Shown: positions 11,365 to 22,999 of the stretch, piece after piece
Numbering within the stretch: the first letter of the stretch is position 1
How the letters are laid out: each line of letters opens with the position of its first letter
Assembly: GCF_901000735.1 (NCBI RefSeq)
Contig: NC_081548.1
Span: 4,588,001 to 4,652,000, forward strand
DNA length: 64,000 nt
Direction of reading: 5' to 3'
Origin: Corylus avellana
Taxonomy: Eukaryota; Streptophyta; Magnoliopsida; Fagales; Betulaceae
Program-made: the position numbers and the translations under genes
The notes under the pieces: model-generated
Told to the model about the DNA's origin: nothing
Databases searched by the model: none
The model's input: the letters and a program-made list of their open reading frames with translations, nothing else

Positions 11365-11515
11365 ATGATAATATCTTCATCATTCACCTTGACGTGCAAC
11401 CGTCCACGTCAAGTCCGACCGATGATGGTAGGCGGTTTTGAAAAGTCGACGCTAGGCAGATGGAAAGTACGCGTTGTGGAGGATGGGAACGAAAGTCGAA
11501 CGAAAGGAGGGTTGC

Positions 11516-11521
11516 CACGTG
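11516..11521. promoter_or_regulatory. G-box (CACGTG)
   Basis: The palindrome sits in GCCACGTGG, a good ABRE/G-box context. A second CACGTG lies at 11614-11619. Both are about 1.1 kb upstream of the EDR2-like start, in a GC-richer patch (11260-11640). No other gene start is evident nearby. Confidence 0.3.
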
Positions 11522-11689
11522 GAGAGAGATGGGTGAATCAAATCTTGGTATTGTCGCTTATCCATTTGGGTGTAAAATTAAGCTCAAATGGAAATGGTTT
11601 GGCAAAGATAAACCACGTGTCAGATGGTGAAGACAAAGCTATGTCGGCCAACTTTTTTTTTTTTTTTAATAAGTCAATTAGATTGTGAT

Positions 11690-12000
11690 GTGAGAAAAGA
11701 CGAGTTATTATGCAAAAAAATAATTTAGTTTTTACAGTCAAATGTCGTTCATTGACTTAATAGATTCTGCTAGCTTGAAACGTTAGAGCCAATAAAATTA
11801 TGATACTTATCCTATTTAGGTCAGTATCACACTAACAAAATCTGTTAAATTTGTAAACGTAATTTAACGATAGAGACTAAATTGTTTTTTTGGCATACTT
11901 TATGGACTTTTGAGTTCTTTTTATACCACAGGGAATTACTTATAAATCACGTATACAATGACTAATTTTGCATTTTTTCCAAAATAAAATGCAAAAAAAT
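11690..12000. mobile_element. Foldback family F2, degraded copy
   Basis: It contains the family motifs AGTTTTTACAGTCAAA, AATAAAATTATGATACTTATC and AATTGTTTTTTTGGCATACTT, and ends with the TTTTGCATTTTTTCC arm. These match 12503-12868 and 56610-56938. The left arm is partly missing. Confidence 0.5.
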
Positions 12001-12502
12001 CAATAATTTTAATGAGTTGCAAACAACTCCTATAGCATATTTCCAACAATACTAACAATTTTAATTATCAGAAATATTTATTTATTTTTATTGTATTTTG
12101 TTTATTAACATTTTCAATACAAGTTATAATAGATTATTTATTTTACCCTTTATTTTATTTTTAATATTTAACTCCACAACAATCTTGAATCTTCCTCTCT
12201 CTGGTCTCTATCCAGTATCCGCACTAGCACACTATCAAACATCTTGGCCATCTTGAATCTTGAATGTTCCTCTCTCTGGCCATCCATGTACAAGAATTTC
12301 AGCACAATTGGTTGCCACTCATCTTGTCATCTCTGCCTGCCCTATCGTCTGACGCGCTAATCTTCCGACTTCCTCCACGCCCATCCCAATCGCACTTGTC
12401 TTATTCATCCTTAAAAAATCCAAAATGACTATTCTTTCTAAGAATGGAATAACCGTAACAGGATTTCGGAATGAGATCTCCTAAATTTTTTTAAAAAAAT
12501 TT

Positions 12503-12868
12503 GGGAAAAAATATAAAATCAGTCATTGTGGTTTATTTGATTTGCAATTAACTCCTTGTAGTATCAAAATGAACTCAAAGGTCCCTAAGGTATACCAAAA
12601 AAATAAGTTAGCTCCTATGGTAAAATTTTGTTCGCTGACTTATCAGATTATAATAATATGAAACGTTAGAACTAATAAAATTGTGATACTTGTCATATTT
12701 ACGTCAGTGTCCACTAACTGAATCTGTTAAATTAGTGGACAAAATTTGACTGTAGGGATTAAATTGTTTTTTTGGCATACTTCGGGGACTTTTAAATTCA
12801 TTTTGATACCACAAGGAGTTAATTGTAAATCAAGTAAACCACAAGGACTAATTTTTCATTTTTCCCTT
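12503..12868. mobile_element. Foldback family F2, full copy
   Basis: The left arm (TCAGTCATTGTGGTTTATTTGA ... CAATTAACTCCTTG) is mirrored by the right arm (GGAGTTAATTGTAAATCAAG ... ACCACAAGGACTAATTTT). The centre holds a TGATACTTGTCATATTTACG segment. It is about 365 bp, non-coding, and repeated elsewhere in the window. Confidence 0.7.
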
Positions 12869-13046
12869 AAATTTGATATTCTCAAATTTAATTTATAAAT
12901 ATCAACCGTTTATCTCATTTAAGACATATTTCAGCATTTAATGAGGAAGCTACCTCAAAAAATTTAACAAGCCATATTTCCTTATTAAATACTGATACAT
13001 GACTTATTTTAGTGAAAATGATCATCTACATTTCAAATGAACTGAT

Positions 13047-13518
13047 AAGAGTATCTCCAGAACTTTCATTTTACTACTCAAAATGAACTCAAATCACCGG
13101 CCACTCCACTAAAATCACCACCCAACCGAGAATCAATTAGAAATAGTCCTGACATTTACAAGCTGCTGGGAGAGAGCAAACTTGGGGTGAGGAGGTCATA
13201 TGAGAAGGAGGAAGAAGAGGGAAAACAAGAGGGTGAAGAGAGAGGATCTACGAAAGGGTGGACTTGTTGGTATGGAAGAAGTGGTTCATGTCTGCACTCA
13301 TGGTCCTTCGAATGGTTGGATTTGAGTTTGTTTGAGGGAGAGAGATGAGGCACTGCCCTGGCTTGATTTTTTGTCTTGTGACCTTTCATATTTGAAAGTT
13401 CACTGTAGCAATTGTAGAGAAAAATGCTATTTTATAGGTACTACTAGAGGAAGGAAAATTGACATAATGGTTAAATTTATCTAAAATGCTAGTTTACAAG
13501 TACTGCTAGAGATGCTCT
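13047..13518. mobile_element. MITE with GAGTATCTCCAGAA / CTGCTAGAGATGCTC ends
   Basis: The termini AAGAGTATCTCCAGAACTT and TACTGCTAGAGATGCTCTTA are inverted, and the subterminal parts (TTTTACTAC, GCTAGTTTACAAGTACTGC) also correspond. The interior is GC-richer with an open frame that has no recognisable homology. The flanks carry TAA/TTA-like triplets, as in PIF/Harbinger-type MITEs, but the duplication is not clean. Confidence 0.5.
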
Positions 13519-13721
13519 TAGAATATTCAGTTAACTATAGTGAAAGAGTATTTTTGTCTTTTTACTTTTTGAAGTGACAAAAATACATTCTATTATAACT
13601 AACTAGATATTATCCAGTTCATTTGAAATTGAGAAGATTCTAATTCTTAAGAAACTTAGATGAGATGAACGACTGAGATTTATGAACTTGAAAATCTCAA
13701 ATTTAAAGAAAATTATAGGGG

Positions 13722-13906
13722 ATCTCAATCCCAATATTTCTTTAAAAAAATCATTAGAATAGTATCTCCCCTAAGTAGCGGACCCCAACCGGGTGGTTGG
13801 CCACTCCAACATGCCATTTGATGGCTACAACCACCTCACGTGGTGATCAGGGGTAACACCGATGAGGAGGAGGCAATTCCTTTGTCCTATTAGAAGTTGG
13901 TGCCTA
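13722..13906. repeat. Direct duplication, first copy
   Basis: It shares long identical blocks with 14087-14282, including TAGCGGACCCCAACCGGGTG, TGGTTGGCC and GATGAGGAGGAGGCAATTCC. The copies lie 365 bases apart and differ by scattered substitutions. The sequence is non-coding. Confidence 0.85.
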
Positions 13907-14086
13907 ACTAACTTTCAAAAAATAAAGATTTTTAAAGCTAGTTTGGCACCATAACTTTCAAAAACTACACGGCAATGGTTAAAGTAGGCCTTAATTGAGA
14001 CATAGGTCCATGGCTGATGCTAGGATGGCCCAATAATTTATATTGCTACACTTTTCTATGGGCCAAGTACACATTTATGAAATTTT

Positions 14087-14282
14087 TGGCGATCTCAATC
14101 CCGGTATTTCTTAAAAAAAAAATCATTTGAATAGTGTTTCTCCTAGGTAGCGGACCCCAACCGGGTGGTTGGCCCCTCCAACATGCCATTTGATGGCTAC
14201 AACCACCTCACATGGTGATCGGGGGGGGTAATACTGATGAGGAGGAGGCAATTCCGTTGTCTCATTAGAACTTGGTGCCTAC
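14087..14282. repeat. Direct duplication, second copy
   Basis: This is the partner of 13722-13906 in the same orientation. It carries an expanded G run (GATCGGGGGGGGTAAT). It ends directly against the GC-rich hAT-like element. Confidence 0.85.
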
Positions 14283-14285
14283 ACT

Positions 14286-15134
14286 TAGGGGTGGGCAAAA
14301 ACCCGCCCAACCCGCAGACCCGGCCCGAACCGCCCCGCCCCGCCTCGCCCCGCGCGGTTTTTTTGCTTATTTTTGCGGGTTCGGGTAGGATTTACCCAAC
14401 CCGTGCGGGGCGGGGCGGGTTGCGGGTATATGAATTTATTTCCTGCGGGTACCCGCCCCGACCCGCCCCGACCCGCATGACTATAAAAACAAAAAACCCT
14501 AACCCTAAGTTCATAAGTTTCTTATTTTCAGCCGCCTCTCTTCCTCTCTCTGTGACTGTCTCATTTTCTTCCGCCTCTCTCCCTCTCTCCGACTCTCTTG
14601 CTCTCTCTCTCTCTCTCTCTGGTCTAGTGGTCTGTATGGTCTGCTCTCTCTCAGTCTCTCATCTGCGTCGCCACTCCACATCTTCAGAGACCACGAGCTG
14701 CAGCGCCGCTTCCTCTTCTACAAACCACGATCCAGGTTTTTTTTTTTTCCTCTCTAGACCTGTTTCATAAATGGATCGAAACAGATCTGATGTTGGGTTG
14801 TGTGTTTGTTCAAACAAATAATTTTATTTTTTCCATTGTTTATAGGTTTTTTTTGGGGCTCTGTAACTTCTATTGTTGGGTTGTGAGAAGAAAGAAACAA
14901 AGGAGAATGGAGAAGAAAGAAACAGAGACGAAAATGGAGGAGAAGAAAGAAACCCGCACAACCCGCAAAACCCGCACAACCCGCCCCGATCTACCCCGCC
15001 CCGTTCTACCCCGCCCCGCGCGGATATTGTGCATTGTCCTCGGGTGGCGGGTGGAGATTTTCAGAACCCGCAGTGTGCGGGGCGGGTGAGAAAAATGCCA
15101 ATCCCCGCCCCGCCCCGCCCCGTGCCCACCCCTA
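14286..15134. mobile_element. GC-rich non-autonomous hAT-like element
   Basis: Perfect 12-bp terminal inverted repeats, TAGGGGTGGGCA, open and close this 849-bp segment. The subterminal zones are strings of CCCGCCCC/GGGGCGGG, reverse-complementary between the two ends, and stand out sharply from the AT-rich surroundings. The interior has a CT-rich block and then a purine-rich block. The TIR sequence is typical of plant hAT elements. No transposase is encoded, and I see no matching 8-bp target duplication. Confidence 0.65.
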
Positions 15135-15136
15135 CC

Positions 15137-15748
15137 CATGGCTAGCTCTGCAATTAGCTCTCTCTCTCTTCCGTGTCTCACTCTTGCTCTGCCTCTTCCC
15201 TTTCAACCCAAACCCAAACCTCCCATGACCAGCTATTTCCTCTCAACCCAAACCCAACCCAAACCCCCCCATGGCTAGCTCTGCAATTAGCTCTCTCTCA
15301 CTCTCACTCTTGCTTTGCCTCTTCTCTCTCAACCCAAACCCCCCATGGCTGTTTGCAAGTAGAAAGGCATGTGAATTTCAATAGTATATTTATTTGGCTT
15401 GATTTACAAATTTGGATATGGCCAGCTATGGTGAGATTTGATTTACAATTTTTTTGGGGGAGTTTTTAGTGATTCAAAAGACTTAAATTTGTATCATAAA
15501 TTCATGAACAGATAAGAGAGAAACATTGAGAGAGAGAGAGAGAAGAGAGAGAAAATAATGTGAAAATAATATTATATTCAACAATCTAGTGTGCAACAAT
15601 GAATAGCAATATGAAGTTATTCACTGTAACAGTTAAGGTGTAATAGTTAATATAAAGTTATTCTATTGGAACAAAAAAAAATGGCAAAAATAGCTAAATG
15701 TAGCTAATATTTATCTTTTAGCTATATACTGCTGGAGATGCTCTTAGG
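15137..15748. mobile_element. Right part of a GAGCATCTCCAGCAG-type element with internal 133-bp duplication
   Basis: The block GCTAGCTCTGCAATTAGCTC occurs at 15141 and 15274, each time followed by a CT-rich stretch and CAACCCAAACCC repeats. The segment ends with the TIR ATACTGCTGGAGATGCTCTTA near 15728-15748. It matches the truncated element at 7062-7322. Confidence 0.5.
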
Positions 15749-16600
15749 CCTCAAAATCTACTAAGTTGGCTCTAATTCTACCTCTTTGCTAACAAACCAT
15801 ATGAGAGTTCTCTTGACAAGCCTCGAAATTGTTTTCCACCCTTTTACAGGCTTTGTGGGGTTGAGTGTACATCTCTGGATGCATGATACAACCAAATTGT
15901 GCCACAGAACTTCCAAACTTACGCTTCATTTGTTTTGGCGTAAAATGGCTTTTAAAAAATATTTTTGTATATTTTGGTACTTGGTACGACAAAAAAATAA
16001 TAGTCAATGAAAACTATTTTCGAATTGATCAAAAAAGCTTCTTTAATTTTTATAAAATAAATTTTATTTTTTAAAACATTAAATCATTTTTCGAGTTTGA
16101 GCTTTTTATTCTCAAATCGCCGGAATGTCATTGGTCTACCACCTCGTTGAACCTTTGTTGGCCACCGTCATAACTCAAATTTTTTAAAAAATATTTCATA
16201 GTAATACTTTTTATGTAGAGAATAAAAATTGATTTTTATAAGTTAATATGATTGAATGAAAATATAAAAAATATTTGTGATTTTTTATACCACTAAAAGG
16301 TTAAAAAAGAAAGAAAAAAAATTCCTAAAAATGATTTATCTGAAAAGACTTTACGTCGAAACAAATGAAGCCTTAATTAAAGAAAAATGATATAATTCAT
16401 TATATTTTCAATCATCTCTATAGTGATGAATTTACTATTGAATTTGTGTGGTATCTATATGAGCCTACAAATCTAATAATTGATATATTAAATTTAAGGA
16501 TGAGATGGTTTAAAAAAAAAAAAAAAAAAAGAATTCTATCATTTCTCATTAAATTTAGATCAAATTATGATTTTTTTTTTTAAAAAAAACCTTCTAAATT
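15749..16600. other. Intergenic, AT-rich, no gene seen
   Basis: It contains poly-A and poly-T tracts and the old TIR-like segment near 15920-16390 (ACGCTTCATTTGTTTTGGCG and its mirrored counterpart CGTCGAAACAAATGAAGCC), probably another decayed inverted-repeat element. There is no supported coding sequence. Confidence 0.45.
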
Positions 16601-16603
16601 AAG

Positions 16604-16990
16604 TTTTAGGATAAACTTCACTAAGGACCCCTAAATTTTCACCCGTTTTGAAATACTCCCTGAACTTCAAAATCTCTCAATTTAATCCCCTGAACTTTTA
16701 ATTGCTCTCAATTTAGATCCTTCCGTTAATTTTAACCGTTAAAAATTAAAAAAAAAAAACTAAAATATCCTTAATTTTTGTTATTTTTTTTAAAATAAAA
16801 AAACGTTTTAGAAGTTGAAATTTTATACAAAAGTTAAGGGTATAAACGTTATATGACGTTTAAAATCTGACAGAAGGGTTCAAATTAAAAGCAATTGAAA
16901 GTTTAGAGGACTAAATTATGAGATTTTGAAGTCCAAAGAGATATTTCAAAACTGGTGAAAGTTTAAGAATCTTTAGTAAAGTTCCCCAAA
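16604..16990. mobile_element. Foldback element, family F1, about 385 bp
   Basis: The left arm (AAACTTCACTAAGGACCCC ... TTTTGAAATACTCCCTGAAC) pairs with the right arm (... ATATTTCAAAACTGGTGAAAG ... TTTAGTAAAGTTCCCC) for more than 100 bases. The centre is A/T-rich. It is non-coding. Confidence 0.7.
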
Positions 16991-17502
16991 GTTTTAACAT
17001 TCATAAGGCATATCTAACAAAAGGGAGACCCAACCCCCAAAACCGATCAATTTCAAGAAGAAATCACGAATTTAGAGCACAGAAGCAGGAAAATATAACT
17101 GTAAAAAAGAAAAATAAGCGACAAGATGAATAATGAAGTGATTTCAGGGTTGAGAATGCAAAGATGAGTATGGATTTGATAGAAAACCGGTGACTGAATA
17201 TACCTGCAGAGCCGCCGTACCGTGATCCGGCCGCCTCTCCAAATTTTCTCAAAGGATTTGGCAGATCACCTCTCAAAACGAAAGATACACAGGAGGAAAA
17301 TAGCCCTGAAAAACCTCTATTCCAGGAGGAGTGACAGACTTGCTTTGACGTCAATCTACCTGTTGCGTTAAGATTCCCTGGAAAAAATGAGAAAGTATGG
17401 AAAAAGAGAAATGGTACAATGTAATGGTCAAATCTTAGGTGGCAAGGCCCAGGTTGGGTGAATCATCATTAAGTTTCCCTGGACAGACGTGCTTTTCGTT
17501 TG

Positions 17503-17650
17503 TTGCTTTTTCTTTTTTAAAGTCAATAACCATGGTTCGCTTAACTAGGATTGATTGGGTCTTGCCATCTAAGATTTTGCTTTTTCTTTTTTAAAGTCAA
17601 TAACCATGATTCGCTTAACTAGGATTAATTGGGTCTTGCCATCTAAGATT
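17503..17650. repeat. Tandem duplication, 74-bp unit, two copies
   Basis: Two adjacent copies run from TTGCTTTTTCTTTTTTAAAG to GCCATCTAAGATTT and differ by only two bases (CATGGTT versus CATGATT, GATTGATT versus GATTAATT). This is a recent duplication. Confidence 0.95.
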
Positions 17651-17901
17651 TGATAGCGTCATCTGATTGCAGTGGCATTTCTGTATGAAAAAAAGGAGAA
17701 AGTAGTTGGCCAGCTGGAATGCAGATCGCCCAAAGAAAATTAAAATAAAATGACAATTTTATCCTTCAAAACCGAATCCGTTTTCTAGAAAGTCATGGGG
17801 GCTGGCGTGTAGTGTGGAAACTGGAAAAGAATAAGGAACAGTTCCCACGGAACCTGACGTGGCGCTAGCGAGTTGTTAGAGTAAATTGGGGTGTAATGCT
17901 A

Positions 17902-18010
17902 TTCGGAAGCATTTTGTGCGGAGAAATGCTTCACTTCATTCTGCCCACCATCTCCTGTAGAGAGAGGAGATGGTGGGTAGAATGCAAAAAAGCATTCTCC
18001 TTTTGTTCGG
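17902..18010. mobile_element. Strong hairpin, probably a very short MITE
   Basis: The arms 17937-17956 (CATTCTGCCCACCATCTCCT) and 17965-17984 pair over 20 bases with one G:U-type mismatch and an 8-base loop. Outer arms (GGAGAAATGCTT and AAGCATTCTCC, then TTCGGAA and TTCGGAA-like ends) extend the structure to about 110 bases. It could be a MITE or a small-RNA precursor-like hairpin. Confidence 0.6.
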
Positions 18011-18297
18011 AACCTGTCCACCTATCCGTGCTTCTGCCGTGTCATGAGTTAACCCCATTAGGGGATTTCAGTCCATTCCAAAACATTTCCTTATTGGTCA
18101 CTCTACGTACACTGATTCTTACTCGTACTAATTACTTCATGGCTTAGTATTTTCATTGTAATTCTTGAGACCACATGCACAGATGCACTGATCTTAAAGG
18201 CAAAAAGAAATTGAGCGAGGCCCACAGTAAATTGAATGAGTGTGGCAGGCTATATAAGAGTATCAATCCTAGCAAATAAGCAAATCAAAAGTTGGTT

Positions 18298-19870
18298 TTT
18301 TTATTTTTTATGAATAAGCAACTTTATTAACGAACAAATCAAGAACACATCAACAACTAATACAAGCTTGATAAATAGACTGCAAACAGCCTACACAGAG
18401 GCCAAAAAACAACAAACAGTAAAAAAACTCTAGCCAACAGCCCAAAACAATTAAACCAAACCTTTACAGAGGGCTAAACAATAGTCTCAAAACAGAACCA
18501 AAAACCAACAAAATAGAGGAAAAGGACCCTATCCTCAAACAAGCCACATATAAAATCTACAGCAACACCCTTACAGAGGAAACATATTATCCTCAAAACA
18601 AACCGTCAAAAACCTGCAACATATCATCAACAAAATAGACTTTCAAACAAGTTCCAATAGGAGCAAAGTAAAATATTCTCCCTAGTACTAGTCCTTGGGA
18701 ACTTTCCTTTCCCAACAATTCTAGCACGAACTTCCCACAATACTTTCTTCAAAATCTGCTCCTCAATGTGTGGATGGCCTTCATGCTTAATTTTATTTCT
18801 AGTGTACCAAATGTTATAAACTGCAGAACCCAAAGCCAGCCTACAAAGCAAGCCTTTAAGAGTATTACAACTCCAAGAACTACATCCTAGTTGAAAAATA
18901 TCCTACAATATAATAGGGGGATTAGCCACTTTGCATCTAGTTATACAAAACTTCCAAATTCTATAACAAAAGTTGCATTAAAAAAATAAATGGTTTCGGC
19001 TCTCCATTTGATTCCTGCAAAAACAGCATTGAATATCTCCTTTATAACCTCAACTCAGCAACCTTACTCCTGTAACCAACCTATCCTTCATGGCAAGCCA
19101 TAAAATGAAAGCTTGCTTAGGAATGGCTAAAGAAAACCAGACTTGTCTCCACCACTCAATTTGATCCTTTTTTTTTTTCCCCTCAGAGCCTTCTAAGTAT
19201 CTGAACTTACATAGATACCTTTCCTAGAAGCAATCCAAATAGGTTTATTACAAGAACCCAAACTAATTTCAGTAAGCCGAGTTTGAATATCCACCAAGGC
19301 GTCAGACCTAGCAGGCCTCCAAAACCATTCTCCATTATGGACAACAAAAGATAATTTTGCCTCCACATTACTTTGAGCATCATAAAAAACTCTAAAACTA
19401 TACTTCTCAAGAAGAATGCCATCAGGATGCCAAAAATCTATCCAGAGATGTATATTTCTTCCATCCTCAACCTCAAATCTCAAGAACTTCTTAGCAGTAT
19501 CCCTCAACTTGAAAAGTTTCCTCCAACACCAAGAGCAATACTGTGGTATATTGACACTCCAAAAACTCCTATGTTTCAAAAAATTTGCCTTAATCCGGGC
19601 CACCCATAAAGAACCTGATCTAGCAAACAAACTCCATATGTGCCTAAGCATAGAGGTTTTATTCCAGACATCAATTCTCTTCAGCTCCAAACCACCCTCT
19701 TTCTTAGGAAAACAAATATCATTCCAAGCCACTTTTGCTTTTGTAGCCTCCACATCCTTCCCATTTCATAAAAACCTATTAAATTTCCGCTCAATAACCT
19801 TTATAACCTTCTTAGGTAGAATGAAAAATGTTTGTCCAGTAAACTTGCAAACTATATAACATAGAAGAAA
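18298..19870 (-). pseudogene. 5'-truncated LINE (L1-type) retrotransposon, ORF2 C-terminal remnant
   Basis: On the minus strand the conceptual product contains FILPKKVIKVIERKFNRFL, stop, NGKDVEATKAKVAWNDICF, PKKEGGLELKRIDVWNKTSM, LRHIWSLFARSGSLWV and a later VYNIWYTRNKIKHEG. These are the post-RT, zf-RVT-containing tail of plant L1 ORF2. A TGG to TGA change and further frame breaks show it is dead. The 3' end lies at 18298, with AATAAAGTTGC and an A-rich tail in the minus direction. The RT core and the endonuclease are absent, so the copy is heavily 5' truncated. No clear target duplication was found. Confidence 0.85.
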
Positions 19871-20477
19871 GAAGCTAAAGCCTACTTGCATAAGAGAGAT
19901 TTTTGAATAACAAATAATCAATATATATAACATATAATTGATGCAACATGAGAGTGATAAATATCTGTGAAAAGTAGTATTATTCATGCCCTCTATATGA
20001 GCCTGGGGCACATGTAGTTGTTGGAGGCACATAGTTTGTAATCAAACATTGAATAGAAGGGTGATTTGCTTTCTCCGTGAGAGACTATATGCATAGAATG
20101 CTACTTATTTTTTAAAAGCTCTGTTTGTTAAAATTTTTATTTTTTTATTTATTTATTTATTTTAATTTCCTCTTCTCAAAATAAAAACATTAACAAATAA
20201 TTCAACCATAAAACATTCATAAAAACATAAAAACAATTTTCACATTTATATCGCAGCAGAACATGTTAACAATCAAAACCTAATTTGTCCTTTCAAATTT
20301 TTTTTTTCTTCTTTTTTGTTTTCACGGGAGGAGAATGTTTCTTGCATTCAGTTTAGTTGTTCTTCATGAAAATGTTTCTTGTATTGGGTTTAGTTGTTCT
20401 TCATTGCAATACAAATTTGATGATGGTTTGTGCCTAGCAAATTAAATCTTGTATTTTATACTTGCAAGTTATGTTAA

Positions 20478-20985
20478 GGGGAAACTTTACTTTAAACCCC
20501 TGAACTACCGCGCATTTTGAGAAGACTCCTCCAAAATTCAAAAGCTTTGAATTTAAACCCTTCAACTTTCAATTGCAATCAATTTAAACATATCCGCTAG
20601 TTTTTAAACGTTAAAAGTAATACAATGACTATTATACCCCTGACTTTTTTTAGAATATTCCAAATTTACCCTTAATTTCAAATTAAAATAATAATAATAA
20701 TAATAATCAAAAAAAAAAAAAATCACAAGGTGACCCATGTGCGGTTGGGCCACCTTGTGTCCATTTTTTTCAAATTATTTTTCTTCATTTTTTTCATTTT
20801 CTATTTCAAAAAATTAAAGGGTAATTTTGTCTTTTTAAGGGTTTTAATGGCAAAAATTGACGGAGGAGGTAAATTGCGTCAAATTAAAAGTTCGAAAATA
20901 AAATTGAGAGTTTTTAAAATTTAAAGAGGTCTTCTCAAAATACATAATAGTTCGGGAATACTTCGTAAAGTTTTCTATATACCAA
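20478..20985. mobile_element. Foldback element, family F1, about 510 bp
   Basis: The left arm GGGGAAACTTTACTTTAAAC ... TTTTGAGAAGACTCC pairs with the right arm GGTCTTCTCAAAATACATAA ... CGTAAAGTTTTC. The centre holds a small GGTGACCC/GGGCCACC palindromic island. It is non-coding. Confidence 0.7.
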
Positions 20986-21605
20986 TTAAAGTATTTAACA
21001 TGTATGGTCTTTGCTTCCTTTCTCGCATTCTTTCCAAGATGCAAATTAATGGAGGGTAAATGCCTATCCAAAATTGGTCCTCCGGGCTTCCAATCATTTG
21101 AAGATGATATCTCAGCATCTAAGGAAATATCTTCCTTGTACGGAAGCATGAGCTATCAAACACATAATGCATAAATATCCGCCTTTTGGACAACATCATA
21201 AATAGAGAATTTTACTCCCAAAAAAAAAAAAAAAAATCATATTGCTTGATTCATACTTCATATATATTCACATACTATTCAAGATCAGATGCTATATGGA
21301 GTCATTATCAACCATGTAATTACTTGCAGCCTACTCCACTAAATATAAACTTTTCCTTGGAAGGAATGTATTTTGTATGACCCCAAATGCTTCACATGAA
21401 AGATATAGATTGGGTGTAAGTATTGTATTACCCAAATACCTACGCATTTAACATGTTTGTAAGCAAAATTCATCAATAAATCAACACACTATTAATTCCT
21501 TAGCTATATAATATTTGTCACGCCCTGTGCCATCCAACACAGTACGTACTGTCAGGTACATTTTCTATGCTATATTACCTCAAAGAGTTGCCTCTATCCT
21601 GTTTG

Positions 21606-21608
<3 letters not shown>

Positions 21609-21643
<35 letters not shown>
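21609..21643. repeat. (TA)n microsatellite ending in a 39-N gap
   Basis: A run of AT dinucleotides leads straight into N at 21644-21682. The gap length is 39, not the standard 100, so it is probably an estimated or masked run of the same repeat. Confidence 0.95.
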
Positions 21644-21682
21644 NNNNNNNNNNNNNNNNNNNNNNNNNNNNNNNNNNNNNNN
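21644..21682. other. Assembly gap (39 N)
   Basis: Unresolved bases inside or next to the AT microsatellite. Confidence 0.99.
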
Positions 21683-22129
21683 GGTGGGGATATGAAGTTA
21701 GAACAAGAAATTTTCTGATAATTCCTTGAGTTTGAGGGGATATTTGAATATCTCTTGATATTTTCCTAGTTTACCTAATGTATCAGATAGTTACCTAATG
21801 TATCAGATAGTTATTTATTTCCTAATTGTGTCGTTTCATTTTTTTTTTTTCTGTATATAATATTTTAAATTAATTTTCTTATTGCATTTCCAATTCTAGC
21901 CATAACCTGTACACAGTTATAACACACACCCTAAGACAAAACCTCCCAACTAAAAGGTAATACTCCTTACCAATCCATCCTAGTCATGTGAAAATATTCT
22001 GGCAATCAGTTCATGAATTTAATGTCAAATCATCATGAATTTGAGAGGAAAAATATACCTTTATTAGAATAATTTTATTTTATGATTATTATTACTTTTT
22101 AAATGTTTAGAATATGATTACTTTTCGTG

Positions 22130-22930
22130 GTCTTTTTGCAGGTTCTATTTCTTGGTCCAGAGTGGTTTTTCAGGTATGTGTTCATGTTGGATCATTTTTT
22201 CATCCGATTTCAGATAATGGGTTTAACTCTTTCATTTCCAAGCTGAAAATAAGCAGGAAAATCCGAAAAAGATATATATCGTTTGTGTTCCTGTTAAACA
22301 TAAGTGATTGCTTGTATATTGATCTTGTATGTGCAATCTACCACCCCTTCTAATCCTATCTATACGTCTTCTTTTTTTTTTTTTTTTTTTTTTTTTTGCG
22401 AATATGGAAAGAGAGTAAAATTACAATTGTGAATATTTGTATATAAGTTCTATTTGGTCGAGGTGGATTCCCTCGTATTAGGCTATCCGAATTTTATTGA
22501 AATTCAAGCAATTTAAGAGAAGCAGTTATATAAGCTACTTATTACAAGCAGTCTAGGGTGGTGCAAGCTCACTGGCCACTAGGACAGGTCGACCTTGCAG
22601 CCATCATTTGTGCCTAATTTTAAGAGATCCTAGTACATTCTTTTTACCCAAAAATAAAATGAAATGTAAGGTGCATTTTATTGGGTAGAATAAACCTATT
22701 CCTTCCAAACCCATGAGAAATTAGATCTTGGAAATTCCTTTATGAAAGGGGAAAATAACAATTCTCTCACAAAGTTATAGTCTTATAGAGATCAAATGTG
22801 GAAGATATATATGCTGACTTGCAAGGGAGGATGTTGTAGTAGGGCCCCATTCTTTTGTATTGATTGGACTTAATAGCCCTATATTCATATCGTATATGAC
22901 TTTAGGCTTTAGCCCTTGAAAAACTAGTTT
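22130..22930. repeat. Segment paralogous to about 32200-32545 (upstream of EG45 genes)
   Basis: Shared landmarks in the same order are TTTTTGCAGG...CCAGAG..GTTTTTCAGGTATGTGTT, then a TTCTTTTGTATTGATTGGA block, and further right CATCACCGT...GGTTCTCT (23228 and 32988). Each lies upstream of an EG45 gene (C and E), so the whole gene-plus-flank unit was duplicated. Confidence 0.5.
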
Positions 22931-22999
22931 CTGGTTACGTTATTCTTCTTATCGATCCTTTCTCTTTATCTGCCTCAAAATATTCAATAAATAGACTTG

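Noticed and set aside
13156..13389. 77-codon minus-strand frame
   Set aside because: It lies inside a MITE with clear terminal repeats.
14237..14770. 177-codon plus-strand open frame
   Set aside because: It lies across a GC-rich transposon end and a CT-rich tract; arginine/proline/serine composition is explained by the repeats.
17064..17354. 96-codon open frame on the minus strand with GC-richer 5' part and a donor-like CTGCAG|GTATAT
   Set aside because: No recognisable domain and no downstream exon found; it could be a leader exon of an unknown gene but support is too weak.
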